A stretch of DNA of 64,000 nucleotides. Source: Paludisphaera rhizosphaerae (GTDB lineage Bacteria > Planctomycetota > Planctomycetia > Isosphaerales > Isosphaeraceae). The stretch is taken from the NCBI RefSeq assembly GCF_011065895.1, contig NZ_JAALCR010000001.1, positions 519,853 to 583,852 of the forward strand, in the 5' to 3' direction. Shown in pieces: positions 9,490 to 18,633 of the stretch. How positions within the stretch are numbered: position 1 is the first letter of the stretch; every line of letters begins with the position of its first letter. The notes below the pieces were generated by a model. The model saw only the letters and a list, made by a program, of their open reading frames with translations, ran no database searches and was not told where the DNA came from. The translations under genes and the position numbers were made by a program.

Positions 9490-10359
9490 GTGGCAGTCGT
9501 CTGGGAATCGCGGAACCGGGTCCTGATCGCCGACCCTGTCCCCCGCGTCATGGGAATCGTCAACGTCACTCCGGACAGCTTCTCCGACGGCGGCCGATGG
9601 GCCGGTGCGGACGCGGCCGTCGAGCACGGCCTGCAGCTCGTCGAGGAGGAAGCCGACATCCTGGACGTTGGCGGGGAGTCCACCCGCCCCGGAGCCGACG
9701 TCGTCCCCGTCGCCGAGGAGATCCGCCGCGTCGTCCCCGTCATCGAGCGACTCGTCGCGGCCGGCCGGCCGATCTCGGTCGACACAATGAAGCCCGAGGT
9801 CGCCCGCGAGGCCCTCGCGGCCGGAGCCTGCATCATCAACGACGTCTCCGGACTCCGCGAGCCAGCGATGGCCGAAATCGCCGTCGACGCCGGTGCGGCG
9901 GTCGTCGTCATGCACATGAAGGGAACGCCCCAGACGATGCAGGACGACCCTCAATATCACGACGTCGTCGCCGAGGTCTTCGACTACCTCGCCGAGCGGG
10001 TCCGATGGTGCGAGTCGATGGGGATCCCCCGTTCGCGGGTGGCCGTCGATCCGGGGATCGGATTCGGCAAGACGTACGAGCACAACCTGCTCCTCTTGCG
10101 GAACCTGGATCGATTCGCGACGCTGGAATGCGCCCTCTTACTGGGCGTCTCGCGGAAGGGTCTGCTCAAAACGATGACCGGCAAGGGGATGGCCCAGCGG
10201 CTGACGTCGTCGGTCGTCTGCTCGCTGGTCGGCTGTACGCTGGGCGCGAACATTGTCCGCGTGCACGACGTCGGACCGATGATCGACGCGATCAAGGTCT
10301 GGAAGGAAATTCGAGGTTGGGGGTCGGACGATGGCTACCGGGACGGAATCGGCGGTTGA
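9490..10359 (+). CDS. folP: Dihydropteroate synthase
   Basis: A 289-residue TIM-barrel enzyme that condenses 6-hydroxymethyl-dihydropterin diphosphate with p-aminobenzoate, the sulfonamide-sensitive step of folate synthesis. Visible motifs are MGIVNVTPDSFSDGG (residues 21-35), DVGGESTRPGA, NDVSG, the catalytic loop DPGIGFGKT and GVSRK near the C-terminus, all in order. Length is normal for the family. The GTG start 20 nt after lptE is the only reasonable start. Its end overlaps the start of proA by 29 bp, so translation of the two is probably coupled. Confidence 0.97.
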   Translation: MAVVWESRNRVLIADPVPRVMGIVNVTPDSFSDGGRWAGADAAVEHGLQLVEEEADILDVGGESTRPGADVVPVAEEIRRVVPVIERLVAAGRPISVDTMKPEVAREALAAGACIINDVSGLREPAMAEIAVDAGAAVVVMHMKGTPQTMQDDPQYHDVVAEVFDYLAERVRWCESMGIPRSRVAVDPGIGFGKTYEHNLLLLRNLDRFATLECALLLGVSRKGLLKTMTGKGMAQRLTSSVVCSLVGCTLGANIVRVHDVGPMIDAIKVWKEIRGWGSDDGYRDGIGG

Positions 10360-11635
10360 AACCCTGAATGAAGACGCCCGGGACGTTGAGACGATCTGCC
10401 GTGAGTTGGCCGTCCGCGCCCGCCAGGCCGCCCGCTCGCTGGCGACGGTCGGCCCCGGCGCCAAGGACGCCTGGCTCGCCGCGGCGGCGAGGGCTCTGGA
10501 GACCCGCACCGACGAACTACTGGCGGCCAACGCCCTCGACGTTCAGGCTGCGCCCGGGCTCGGCCTGAACGCGGCGGCCATCGATCGCCTGACGCTCAAC
10601 CCCAAGCGGATCGGCGAGATGGCGCAGGCCCTCCTCGACGTGGCCGCTCTGCCCGACCCCGTCGGCGAGGTCGTCCGGTCGAGCCGTCGCCCCAACGGGA
10701 TCGAGGCCGTCCAGGTCCGCGTGCCGCTGGGGGTGATCTTCATGATCTATGAGAGCCGCCCCAACGTCACGGTCGACGCCGCCGCCATCTGCGTCAAGAG
10801 CGGCAACGCCGCGATCCTCCGCGGCGGCAAGGAGGCGATCCACTCCAATCGAGCGCTTCACCGGATCCTCGCCGACGAGCTTCCCTCGCACGGACTTCCC
10901 GCCCACGCCGTTCAGCTCGTCCCCACGACCGACCGCGCCGCGGTGGGGACTCTGCTGAACCTGCCCGAGTACATCGACCTGGCCATTCCCCGGGGCGGCG
11001 AGGGCCTCATCCGTCGCGTCGTCGCGGAGGCCCGCATGCCCGTGATGAAGCACTATCAGGGCATCTGTTCGGTCTACGTCGACCAGGCCGCCGATCCGGA
11101 CGTCGCCACCCGAATCATCGTCAACGCCAAGGCCCAGCGACCCGGCGTCTGCAACGCGGCCGAGACGCTTCTGATCCACCGCGCGATCGCCCCTTCTTGG
11201 CTGCCTCAGGCGGCCGTGGCTCTCAAGGCGGCCGGCGTTACGCTCCGCGGCGACGAGAAAGCCTGCGAGATCGTGCCCGACGCCGCGCCGGCTTCTCCGA
11301 TGGACTGGGACACGGAGTTCCTCGACAAGATCCTGGCCGTCAAGGTGGTGGACTCGATGGACGAGGCGATCGATCACATCGCCCGCCACGGCTCGTCCCA
11401 CACGGAGGCCATCATCACCCGCGACCTCGCCGCAGCCCGTCGATTCGTCGCCTGCGTCGACAGTTCGGCCGTCATGGTCAACGCCAGCACCCGGTTCAAC
11501 GACGGCGGCCAGCTTGGCCTCGGCGCTGAGATCGGCATCAGCACCGACAAATACCACGCCCGCGGCCCCTGCGGACTCCGCGAGCTGACCTCCACCAAGT
11601 GGATCGTCTACGGCGACGGCCAGATCCGCGAATAA
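10331..11635 (+). CDS. proA: Glutamate-5-semialdehyde dehydrogenase (gamma-glutamyl phosphate reductase)
   Basis: The protein has 434 residues and belongs to the aldehyde dehydrogenase superfamily. It reduces gamma-glutamyl phosphate to glutamate semialdehyde with NADPH in proline synthesis. Recognisable blocks are VPLGVIFMIYESRPNVT (cofactor-binding region), GNAAILRGGKEA, the catalytic Cys in the QRPGVCNAAETLL segment, and the C-terminal GPCGLRELTSTKW. Length is typical (about 420). The start lies inside folP (29-bp overlap). No proB is present in the window, so the pathway genes are split. Confidence 0.96.
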   Translation: MATGTESAVETLNEDARDVETICRELAVRARQAARSLATVGPGAKDAWLAAAARALETRTDELLAANALDVQAAPGLGLNAAAIDRLTLNPKRIGEMAQALLDVAALPDPVGEVVRSSRRPNGIEAVQVRVPLGVIFMIYESRPNVTVDAAAICVKSGNAAILRGGKEAIHSNRALHRILADELPSHGLPAHAVQLVPTTDRAAVGTLLNLPEYIDLAIPRGGEGLIRRVVAEARMPVMKHYQGICSVYVDQAADPDVATRIIVNAKAQRPGVCNAAETLLIHRAIAPSWLPQAAVALKAAGVTLRGDEKACEIVPDAAPASPMDWDTEFLDKILAVKVVDSMDEAIDHIARHGSSHTEAIITRDLAAARRFVACVDSSAVMVNASTRFNDGGQLGLGAEIGISTDKYHARGPCGLRELTSTKWIVYGDGQIRE

Positions 11636-11744
11636 CGTCCCTGATCGGGTCGGCGTTCGGCGAAGGTTCGACAAGCGGCACTTGCGCGGCAAGACTGTCC
11701 TGAACGAACCACGAGCCGGACACCGACACGATGAGGGCGCATTC

Positions 11745-12341
11745 ATGAAGTCGCGACGAACCCAGGCGTACCGTCCGCTGGCGGAGCAGGTGGAAGAACG
11801 ATTTCTAACCGCGTCGATCGCCGACCTGCGAGCCGCGCGTGCTGAACATCTGGCCGAAGTCCGCGCCCTCCGGGCGAACAACGCCGCGCTGAGACGCCTG
11901 TCCGCGCACACGCCTGGCGTCACCATGCCCGGCGCGAACGGCCCGACCACCAACGTCGGAGCGGGTTCGCTGGGAAATCAGGGCGCCCCCACCGGTGCGG
12001 ATTCGACCGGCAACGTCTACTACGGCGTCGTCACGATCAAGAACACGACCCAGGCGACTGTCTCGTTCAACATCTCAGCGTCGACCTACCAGGGGGGCAA
12101 GTTCTTCGCCTTTACGCTCAAGCCAGGCAAGAGCGAGGTCTTTTACGCCCCTTACGGCGGCCCGCTCAACTCCGCGCCTTCGTTCCAGGTGAGCTTCGAC
12201 TCAACCAACCGAAACGTGACGTTGCTCGCCGACGTGAAAACCGTCTACGCCTCGGCGAGGTGGACGCCGACCAACGTGAACCTCGGCCGTCCCTACGCGA
12301 TCATCGCCGGCACCGGCTACCTTCAAGTGGTTCCCACCTGA
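11745..12341 (+). CDS. Hypothetical secreted/surface-type protein with planctomycete-like N-terminal motif
   Basis: The protein has 198 residues counting from ATG 11745. No family is recognised. The N-terminus (RPLAEQVEERFLTASI) resembles the Arg-rich, LExLExRxLL-type leader seen on many planctomycete surface proteins and on the giant protein at 55.6 kb. A helical stretch rich in Ala/Arg/Leu (residues 25-55) follows, then a Gly/Ser/Thr-rich linker, then a beta-rich domain of about 130 residues (VYYGVVTIKNTTQATVSFNIS; FAFTLKPGKSEVFYAPYGG) that reads like an Ig- or carbohydrate-binding-type beta sandwich. It lies 109 nt after proA and ends before a convergent hairpin terminator. Function unknown. 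Confidence 0.6.
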   Translation: MKSRRTQAYRPLAEQVEERFLTASIADLRAARAEHLAEVRALRANNAALRRLSAHTPGVTMPGANGPTTNVGAGSLGNQGAPTGADSTGNVYYGVVTIKNTTQATVSFNISASTYQGGKFFAFTLKPGKSEVFYAPYGGPLNSAPSFQVSFDSTNRNVTLLADVKTVYASARWTPTNVNLGRPYAIIAGTGYLQVVPT

Positions 12342-12364
12342 CCGCTATTCGGGCGCATAAGAAA

Positions 12365-12398
12365 GGGCCGGCCGCCCCCGCATGGAGACGGCCGGCCC
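12365..12398. terminator. Hairpin terminator between convergent genes
   Basis: A perfect 10-bp inverted repeat (12365-12374 and 12389-12398, GGGCCGGCCG and its complement) with a 14-nt loop lies between the stop of the small surface-type gene and the stop of the VWA gene. An A-rich run precedes it on the + strand, which gives a U-rich tail for minus-strand transcripts; the plus-strand tail (GTACATTTG) is weak. It probably serves mainly the minus-strand operon, perhaps both. Confidence 0.6.
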
Positions 12399-12425
12399 GT
12401 ACATTTGATTGCAACGCTTCCCGAA

Positions 12426-15332
12426 TCAGCGGACGTTCGGGGCCGAGAGTTCGCGGGCCTTCTGCACCATCCGCATGAACTCGCTCCGGTATCCCGAGGG
12501 ATCGTGGGCGAGCGTCGGCGAGGCCAGTTCGATCACGGCGGAGTAAGTCAGGCTCCCGACCGACGGCGAGTGCCTCAGGAGCATGCCGAACCCGGCGACG
12601 GAAGAGGCGAACTTGAAGTCGTCCGAGGCCTCCGAGTAGTCCAGCCCCCGGTCGGCGACCGGACGCTCGATCAGGGCGCTGACGTTCCCCTCGGGCTTCT
12701 TGTAACGGATCCGGACCGTGAACGAGTCGGGCGACATCGCGCCGGCCGTGGGTTTGGCCGGGGCTTCGGCGGGGACGATCTCGTAGAGAGCCGTGACGTG
12801 GTGCCCAGCGCCGACCTCGCCGCCGTCCTTCTGGTCGTTGGCGAAGTCTTGGTTGGGCATGACTCGGTTTTCATAACCGATCAGCCGGTAAGCCTTCACG
12901 AGTTCAGGCTTGAACTCGACCTGAATCTTGACGTCCTTGGCGATGACGTCGAGCGTCGCGCCCATCTCCTCGACGAGGACCTTGTGGGCCTCCTCGGGTT
13001 GGTCGATGTAGGCGTAGTGGCCGTTTCCCTTGTCGGCGAGCTTCTCCAGCGTGCCGTCCTTGAGGTTGTCCATGCCGAAGCCGAGCACGGTGAGGAAGAT
13101 CGGCTGAGCCCCCTTGGCCTTCGACTCGACCTGTTGCACCAGTTCGTCCTGGTTGGTGACGCCGACGTTGAAGTCGCCGTCGGTGGCCAGGATGACGCGG
13201 TTGATGCCGCCGTTGATGAAGTTGGACGCGGCCTGGGAATAGGCGAGCTGGATCCCCGCCCCGCCGTTGGTCGAGCCGCCGGCCTTAAGCTCCTCGATCC
13301 GGGCCAGGATCTCCGCCTTCTTCAGGCACGAAGTCGACGGCAGGACCAGTCCGGACGCCCCGGCGTAGACGACGATCGCCACCCGGTCGTTTTCGCCCAA
13401 CTGCTCGACGAGCTTCTGGAGGCCCCACTGCACCAGCGGCAGCTTGTTAGGCTGATCCATCGAGCCTGAGACGTCGACCAGGAAGATGAGGTTGCTGGGC
13501 TTCCGAGCCGCCTGCCCCAGCGGCTTGCCGGCGATCCCGATCCGGGCCAGTCGGTGGCCGCCGTTCCACGGGCAGCGGGCGGTCTCGACGTGGATCGCGA
13601 ACGGGTCCGGGCTGTTGGCGGCCGGCGGAGCGTCCTGATAGGGGAAGTAGTTGAGCAGTTCCTCGATCCGAACCTCGTCCCGAGCCGGCAACTGATTCTG
13701 CTGAAGCAGAGAGCGGCGGACGATCGAGTACGAGGCAGTGTCAACGTCGATGGCGAAGGTCGAAGCCGCCTCCTGGCTCGTCAGAACGAACGGGTTCTCC
13801 TCGACGACAGGCTCGGGCTCAGACTGTGCGGCCGGGGCGTCCGCGAGTTGCTCGTGGTCACGGACCTGGACCGACGGATCGACGGCCTGCAGTTGCTGCA
13901 TGACCTCAGACTCTTTCTGGACCCCTGGCTGGCCTGCGGCAAGGGCCGAGGGCACCTGGCCGGGTTGTTGATCAGACTGCTGATCTCGACCGGCTTGCTG
14001 GCCCTGCTGCTGACCTTGGCCTTGCTGTCCTTGCTGCTGGGCTTGAGCCTGGCCTCGCTGCCCCTGTTCACCAGCCTGGAGCTGATCCTTGCCGCCCTGC
14101 TGGTTCTTCCGGTCTGACCCTTGGAGCCCCGGGATCTGGCCGGCGTCGAACGCGAGGGACTTGTCGGACAACTCCTTGACGGCCATCGAGTCCGACTTCG
14201 CTCTCGATGAGGCCGCTGAGAGCGACTCCTGGGACGGCTTGGCTTCGGAAAGTCGGACGTCCGCCTCCGGCTTGATCCCCAGCGCCACCGCGGGGCCAGT
14301 CGAGGCGGCCGCGGCTTCACCCCGAGGCTGTGAAACACGCCCTCGGAGCTTCTCCAACTCCTCAGCCTCTTGCTTCATTGGGGATAGGGACCGAGTCGAG
14401 TTCTGAGCGAGCGCTAGATCCGAACGCCCGAACGATTCCTGAGTCTGTCCAAGGCTCTTCTGCTCTGGGACAAGGCCCCGTTGATTTGCAGGCTGCTGTC
14501 CAGGCTCCCCAGGGTTCGATGCCTGCGCCTCGCGGCCGATAGCGGGCCGACCGCTGGCAAGTCGATTCGCCCGTCTCGCTTCCGACGTGGGGTTCCTCAT
14601 TGCGATAGGCGCCTGTGGAGGTCCACCAGCCAATCCCGGTCCCGCCATGCCGCCCATCATTCCGGGTCCGATCATGCCGCCCATTCCGCCCATCGATTTC
14701 GATGCGTCGCCAGGAGAACCCGGTGTGGCATCGACGAGCTTTCCGTAACGGGGAGCCACAGACGGCCTCGCCGCGGACGCCGAACCGAAGCGTACGTCAC
14801 TCGGCTGAGAGGCCGCGGGCGGAGCCGGATTGGAGGCGAGAGACGACATTTCGTCGCTCGGCCCAGGATTCGCCATGCGGGCGCGAGTCGCATCGGGGGT
14901 CGGCCCAGGATCCCTGGTACGGACATGAGTCGCACGCGGTTGAACTTCTTGAACTTTCCACGCCGCGTAGCGGGCCGTCAGTTCCGGCTGCATCGTCGGC
15001 CACAGAACGCCGATCGTCACGGCGACCATCACCGTCGCGGCGAGCGAGAGGACGGCCGGCGATCTCCAAAACGGTCGCGGCTTGCGGGTCGGCTCGTCCG
15101 CGGCGACAAGGCGCGGAGCGGTCGAGACAGCCGGCGCGAAGTCGGCGGTCTCGCGGGTTTGCTCGTCGTGGAGTTGTTCGGTCAGCCAGCTTGCGGTCAG
15201 GCGGATCTGTTCGACCTCGCGGGCCAGGTCGGGGTGATCGGCCAGGAGTCGTTCGATGGTATTCTTCTCGGCCTCGTCCAGTTCGCCGAGGGCGAAGGCG
15301 GTGAGCCGGGGGTCGTCGATGTCGAAGCTCAT
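12426..15332 (-). CDS. Anti-sigma-like / von Willebrand factor A (YfbK-like) fusion protein
   Basis: The protein has 968 residues. Residues 1-55 resemble the cytosolic helical part of anti-sigma factors (DDPRLTAFALGELDEAE..) but lack zinc-finger Cys/His. A single membrane helix lies near residues 91-112. A long low-complexity region (about 115-500) is rich in Gly, Met, Pro, Gln and Ser, including QQGQ runs. Then come a YfbK-type vWF_A N-terminal domain (SIVRRSLLQQNQLPARDEVR), a VWA domain with the MIDAS motif DVSGSMDQPNKL near residue 617 and the TDGDFNVG segment, and a DUF3520-like C-terminus. The gene starts 29 nt after the sigma factor stop. A membrane-spanning regulator of that sigma factor is inferred: an inside anti-sigma part and an outside metal-binding adhesive domain. 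Confidence 0.85.
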   Translation of the reverse strand: MSFDIDDPRLTAFALGELDEAEKNTIERLLADHPDLAREVEQIRLTASWLTEQLHDEQTRETADFAPAVSTAPRLVAADEPTRKPRPFWRSPAVLSLAATVMVAVTIGVLWPTMQPELTARYAAWKVQEVQPRATHVRTRDPGPTPDATRARMANPGPSDEMSSLASNPAPPAASQPSDVRFGSASAARPSVAPRYGKLVDATPGSPGDASKSMGGMGGMIGPGMMGGMAGPGLAGGPPQAPIAMRNPTSEARRANRLASGRPAIGREAQASNPGEPGQQPANQRGLVPEQKSLGQTQESFGRSDLALAQNSTRSLSPMKQEAEELEKLRGRVSQPRGEAAAASTGPAVALGIKPEADVRLSEAKPSQESLSAASSRAKSDSMAVKELSDKSLAFDAGQIPGLQGSDRKNQQGGKDQLQAGEQGQRGQAQAQQQGQQGQGQQQGQQAGRDQQSDQQPGQVPSALAAGQPGVQKESEVMQQLQAVDPSVQVRDHEQLADAPAAQSEPEPVVEENPFVLTSQEAASTFAIDVDTASYSIVRRSLLQQNQLPARDEVRIEELLNYFPYQDAPPAANSPDPFAIHVETARCPWNGGHRLARIGIAGKPLGQAARKPSNLIFLVDVSGSMDQPNKLPLVQWGLQKLVEQLGENDRVAIVVYAGASGLVLPSTSCLKKAEILARIEELKAGGSTNGGAGIQLAYSQAASNFINGGINRVILATDGDFNVGVTNQDELVQQVESKAKGAQPIFLTVLGFGMDNLKDGTLEKLADKGNGHYAYIDQPEEAHKVLVEEMGATLDVIAKDVKIQVEFKPELVKAYRLIGYENRVMPNQDFANDQKDGGEVGAGHHVTALYEIVPAEAPAKPTAGAMSPDSFTVRIRYKKPEGNVSALIERPVADRGLDYSEASDDFKFASSVAGFGMLLRHSPSVGSLTYSAVIELASPTLAHDPSGYRSEFMRMVQKARELSAPNVR

Positions 15333-15361
15333 CTTCGGTCTCTCCTTTCTGGGCTCGCGGT

Positions 15362-15898
15362 TCAGGCGCCCGCCTCGGCGGGCTGGCCGTCGAACAGGCG
15401 GCTCCGGAGGGTCTTGATCCCGGCGTGGATCAGATAGCCGACGTTGGAAACGCTATGGCCGCTGATCCGGCTGATCTCCTGGTAAGAGAAACCGTTCTGA
15501 AACTTCAGACGAATGACCTCGCGTTGATTGGGGGGCAGCGTGTCCAGCAACGTGAGGACTCTCGCCCCCATGTCGTGGCGCTCGGCGACGTCGTGCGGCC
15601 CTGGGGTCGGGCTCAGGCAGCGGTCGACTTGCTCGTCGTGCAATCGTGTCATGCGATGCTCCTTCCGCAGGACGTCCAGCGCGCGATTGCGGCAGACTGT
15701 GAACAGCCATTCGGCCAGATGGCCGTCGACCTCCGATCGAGGCCGGGCGCAGAGGCGCAGGAAGACGTCCTGCACCACGTCGCGGGCCGCTTCGGAGTCG
15801 TTGAGGAGACGTCGCGCGTAGAGCGTGAGGGGGCCCTCATAACGAGAGACCGCGTCGCGCACCCACGCGTCGCCTTGGGGGTCGGGTTCACCTGCCAT
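15362..15898 (-). CDS. RNA polymerase sigma factor, sigma-70 (ECF-like) family
   Basis: The protein has 178 residues. Region 2 is visible as NDSEAARDVVQDVFLRLCAR through WLFTVCRNRALDVLRKEHR (residues 32-82); region 4 is visible as LPPNQREVIRLKFQNGFSYQEISRISGHSVSNVGYLIHAGIKTLR (residues 122-166). Region 3 is absent, as in extracytoplasmic-function sigma factors. The ATG at 15898 is the only good start. It heads a two-gene operon with the anti-sigma/VWA fusion, the usual arrangement in which a membrane protein holds the sigma factor inactive. The target regulon cannot be read from the window. Confidence 0.9.
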   Translation of the reverse strand: MAGEPDPQGDAWVRDAVSRYEGPLTLYARRLLNDSEAARDVVQDVFLRLCARPRSEVDGHLAEWLFTVCRNRALDVLRKEHRMTRLHDEQVDRCLSPTPGPHDVAERHDMGARVLTLLDTLPPNQREVIRLKFQNGFSYQEISRISGHSVSNVGYLIHAGIKTLRSRLFDGQPAEAGA

Positions 15899-16123
15899 CG
15901 GCGTGCTCGATAAGGGACGTGTTCCCGTTCATCCTGACAACGGCCCAGTCCGAAGCCTCTTAGGCCCGGCCGAGAATTTCGTCGAAATCCCCGACCGTCG
16001 CCGTCGCGAGTCGCACCTCGGCGCTGGCGTCGGCCGCGCCCGCCTCTTATGCTGGCGATGCGGTCCAGCCGCCCAGAATACCATCGAAAGCCGTACCCGA
16101 GCGGCACTTGGAGAATCTCCCGG

Positions 16124-18421
16124 ATGTCCAGACTCCGTCGATCGGCCCCCCTCCTCCTCTCCTTTCTACTCGCCCTCATCGCCAGACCACTCCCCGGCCA
16201 GGAGCCGACGCCCCTCGGCTTTTCGCCGGCAGCCCGCGCCCCGCACCTGGACGCCGAGCGCAAGGCCCAGGCCGTCCCGACCGCCGACAACGCCCGCAAG
16301 TGGCTGCGGACGATCACCGCCGAGCCCCACCCCGCGGGCTCCCCGGCCGACGAAAAAACTGCGAAGTTCGTCCGCGACAGGCTCGTCGAATGGGGATGGA
16401 AGGCCGAGATCGTCCCCTATGAGGTGCTCCTCAACCAACCCTCCGCGCCGCCGACGCTCGGCATCGACCGCCCCGACGCCCTCGATCTGGACATCGACGA
16501 GGAGCCGATAGCGACCGACAAGGACTCAGCCAACTCCAACGCCTTCCCCCCCTTCCACGGCTTCGGCGTCTCGGGCTCGGCGTCCGGACAGGTCGTCTAC
16601 GCCAACTACGGCAAGCCGGAGGACTTCAAGCAGCTCGAGGATCTGGGAATCGACGTCCGCGACAAGATCGTCCTCTGCCGGTACGGCGGCCTCTTCCGCG
16701 GATTGAAGGTTCTGAACGCCCAGCGCCGGGGAGCGAAGGGGATCCTGATTTACTCCGACCCCGGCGACGACGGCTTCGCCAAGGGGGACGTCTACCCCGA
16801 CGGTCCCTTCCGCCCCGATTCGGCCGTCCAGCGCGGGAGCGTCCAGTTCCTTTCGCTCGGCCCCGGCGACCCCTCCACCCCCAACGGCCCGTCGATCGCC
16901 GGCGCGGCTCGACTGCCGATCGACGTTCGCTTCGGCTTCCCGCTCCAGTTCGACGAGCAGGTCAAGGAATGGGAGGCGAAGACCGGCCTCAAACGCCACG
17001 AGTATTTCGCGACGATCCCCTCGATCCCGATCGGCTACCGCGCGGCGAACGAGCTGCTGACTCGACTGGCCGGCGCCAACGCCCCTAACGGCTGGCAAGG
17101 CGGACTGCCGACCGCCTATCACGTCGGCCCCGGACCGGCCGAAGCGACGATGACCGTCTCGACCGAGTACAAGGTCAGGACGATCTGGAACGTGATCGCC
17201 GTACTCCCCGGCTCGGTCGAACCCGATCGCTGGGTCATGCTGGGCAACCACCGCGACGCCTGGGTCCACGGGGCCGTCGACCCCGGCAGCGGCACGGCCG
17301 CGACCCTGGAGACCTGCCGGGCGCTCGGCAAGGCCGTGAAAGACGGCTGGAAGCCGCGCCGGACGATCCTCTACGCAAGCTGGGACGCCGAGGAATACGG
17401 CCTGATCGGCTCGACCGAGTGGGCCGAGCAGTTCGCCGCCGACGTCGACCGCAAGGCGGCCCTCATGCTCAACGTCGATTCGGCCGTCAGCGGTCCCGAG
17501 CTGAGCGCCTCGGGCGTTCCCTCGCTCCGCGACCTGGTCCTCGACGCCGCCGCCACGGTGACGGACGCCCGCACGGGCCGCCCCCTGCGCGACATCTGGC
17601 TCAGCGCCCGGCGCTCGGGCTGGGTGTCGTCGAGCCCTCTCGTCCTGGCCGACCCGTTCTGGGCCCGCAACGGCCAGCCGGCGAAGCCGCTGGGCTTCGT
17701 CCCGCAGATGGGTCCGCTTGGTTCCGGTTCGGACTACACGGCGTTCCTGGACCACCTGGGCGTGCCGGCGATGGACGTCGATTTCTCCGGCAAGTACGGC
17801 GTGTATCACTCGATCTACGACGACTTCAACTGGATGGAAAAGTTCGGCGACCCCGAGTTCCTCACGCACGCGACCGCCGCCCGGCTCTACACGGCGATCC
17901 TGATGCGAGCTGCCGGCGCTGAGGTCCTCCCCTTCCGCTTCACCGCGTACGCCGACGCCCTCCGCGGCTACGTCGACGAGTTGCGGCTGATGCACGTTCG
18001 CCAGGTCCGCAAGGCGGCGACTCCCCCAGCCGACGAGAACTTCGAGGGCCTCCCCGCCCTGGCCGACGCCGTCCTCGCCTTCGACGCCGAGGCCCGCGCG
18101 CTCGATGCCGCCCTCGTCGCGGTGGCGAACCAGGACGGCGCGCGTCCTGAAAAGCTAGAGGCGTTGAACGAGGCCCTGACGCGCATTGAGCGTGCGTTTC
18201 TGCTCCCCGAAGGACTCCCCGGCCGAACCTGGTTCAAGCACGGCGTCTACGCGCCGGGGCTCACCACCGGATATGCCTCGTGGCCGCTGCCAGCGATCCG
18301 CGAAGGGATCGAGCTGAACAAGCCCGACCTCGTCAAAACGGGCGTCCCAGCCACCGTCCAGGCCATCGCCCGCGCCTCCGCCGCGATCCACCAGGCCGCC
18401 GCGATCGCGACGCAACCCTGA
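16124..18421 (+). CDS. Secreted M28 family peptidase (glutamate carboxypeptidase II-like)
   Basis: The protein has 765 residues counting from ATG 16124, which is preceded by a GGAGA box and directly followed by a signal peptide (SRLRRSAPLLLSFLLALIARPLPGQ). A more upstream ATG in frame would place a charged tail before the signal. The domains follow GCPII/transferrin-receptor order: a PA-type insert (RDKIVLCRYGG, GAKGILIYSDP), a di-zinc M28 catalytic domain with ligands in GNHRDAWVHGAVDPGSG, WDAEEYGLIGSTEW, NVDSAVSG and YHSIYDDF, then a TfR dimer-like helical C-terminus ending near RTWFKHGVYAPG. All expected metal ligands are present, so it should be an active exported carboxy- or aminopeptidase. 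It is divergent from the sigma operon and stands alone. Confidence 0.93.
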   Translation: MSRLRRSAPLLLSFLLALIARPLPGQEPTPLGFSPAARAPHLDAERKAQAVPTADNARKWLRTITAEPHPAGSPADEKTAKFVRDRLVEWGWKAEIVPYEVLLNQPSAPPTLGIDRPDALDLDIDEEPIATDKDSANSNAFPPFHGFGVSGSASGQVVYANYGKPEDFKQLEDLGIDVRDKIVLCRYGGLFRGLKVLNAQRRGAKGILIYSDPGDDGFAKGDVYPDGPFRPDSAVQRGSVQFLSLGPGDPSTPNGPSIAGAARLPIDVRFGFPLQFDEQVKEWEAKTGLKRHEYFATIPSIPIGYRAANELLTRLAGANAPNGWQGGLPTAYHVGPGPAEATMTVSTEYKVRTIWNVIAVLPGSVEPDRWVMLGNHRDAWVHGAVDPGSGTAATLETCRALGKAVKDGWKPRRTILYASWDAEEYGLIGSTEWAEQFAADVDRKAALMLNVDSAVSGPELSASGVPSLRDLVLDAAATVTDARTGRPLRDIWLSARRSGWVSSSPLVLADPFWARNGQPAKPLGFVPQMGPLGSGSDYTAFLDHLGVPAMDVDFSGKYGVYHSIYDDFNWMEKFGDPEFLTHATAARLYTAILMRAAGAEVLPFRFTAYADALRGYVDELRLMHVRQVRKAATPPADENFEGLPALADAVLAFDAEARALDAALVAVANQDGARPEKLEALNEALTRIERAFLLPEGLPGRTWFKHGVYAPGLTTGYASWPLPAIREGIELNKPDLVKTGVPATVQAIARASAAIHQAAAIATQP

Positions 18422-18633
18422 CGAATCGCCGCGACGTTCAACACGGCTCGCCGATCATTTCGAGTATTAGTCGATACATTTTTACATCAATATCAGTTTG
18501 AAATCGGGTGCCATGGCCACGCTTGCGTGGCCATGTGATCGGCGACGGCCAAGCGTTCACACACAACGGACGGCCGATCCTTCCTCGGTCGTGTTGAGCG
18601 AGGAATGTTCGACGATCAGCCGCCTCGCTCCAT
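18422..18633. other. Non-coding gap before the BlaI operator; contains a short dyad
   Basis: This stretch separates the M28 peptidase gene from the BlaI-type operator and has no convincing gene. It is AT-richer than its surroundings near 18455-18505 (a run with TTTTTACATCAATATC). Its one clear structure is the dyad at 18512-18535, listed separately. Confidence 0.5.
18512..18535. repeat. Short hyphenated palindrome (possible dispersed REP-like element)
   Basis: CATGGCCACGC at 18512-18522 is repeated inverted at 18525-18535 with only TT between, a perfect 11-bp dyad whose core reads GCCACGCTTGCGTGGC. It could be the terminator of the M28 gene, but no T-tract follows. Compact palindromes of this kind are often dispersed intergenic repeats; that this one is dispersed in the genome is a guess that cannot be tested within this window, where it is single. 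Confidence 0.45.

Noticed and set aside
15899..16123. ECF-type promoter (GGGAAC near 15925) for the sigma operon
   Set aside because: It lies too close to the start codon on the minus strand to leave a usable leader and the -10 part is unconvincing.
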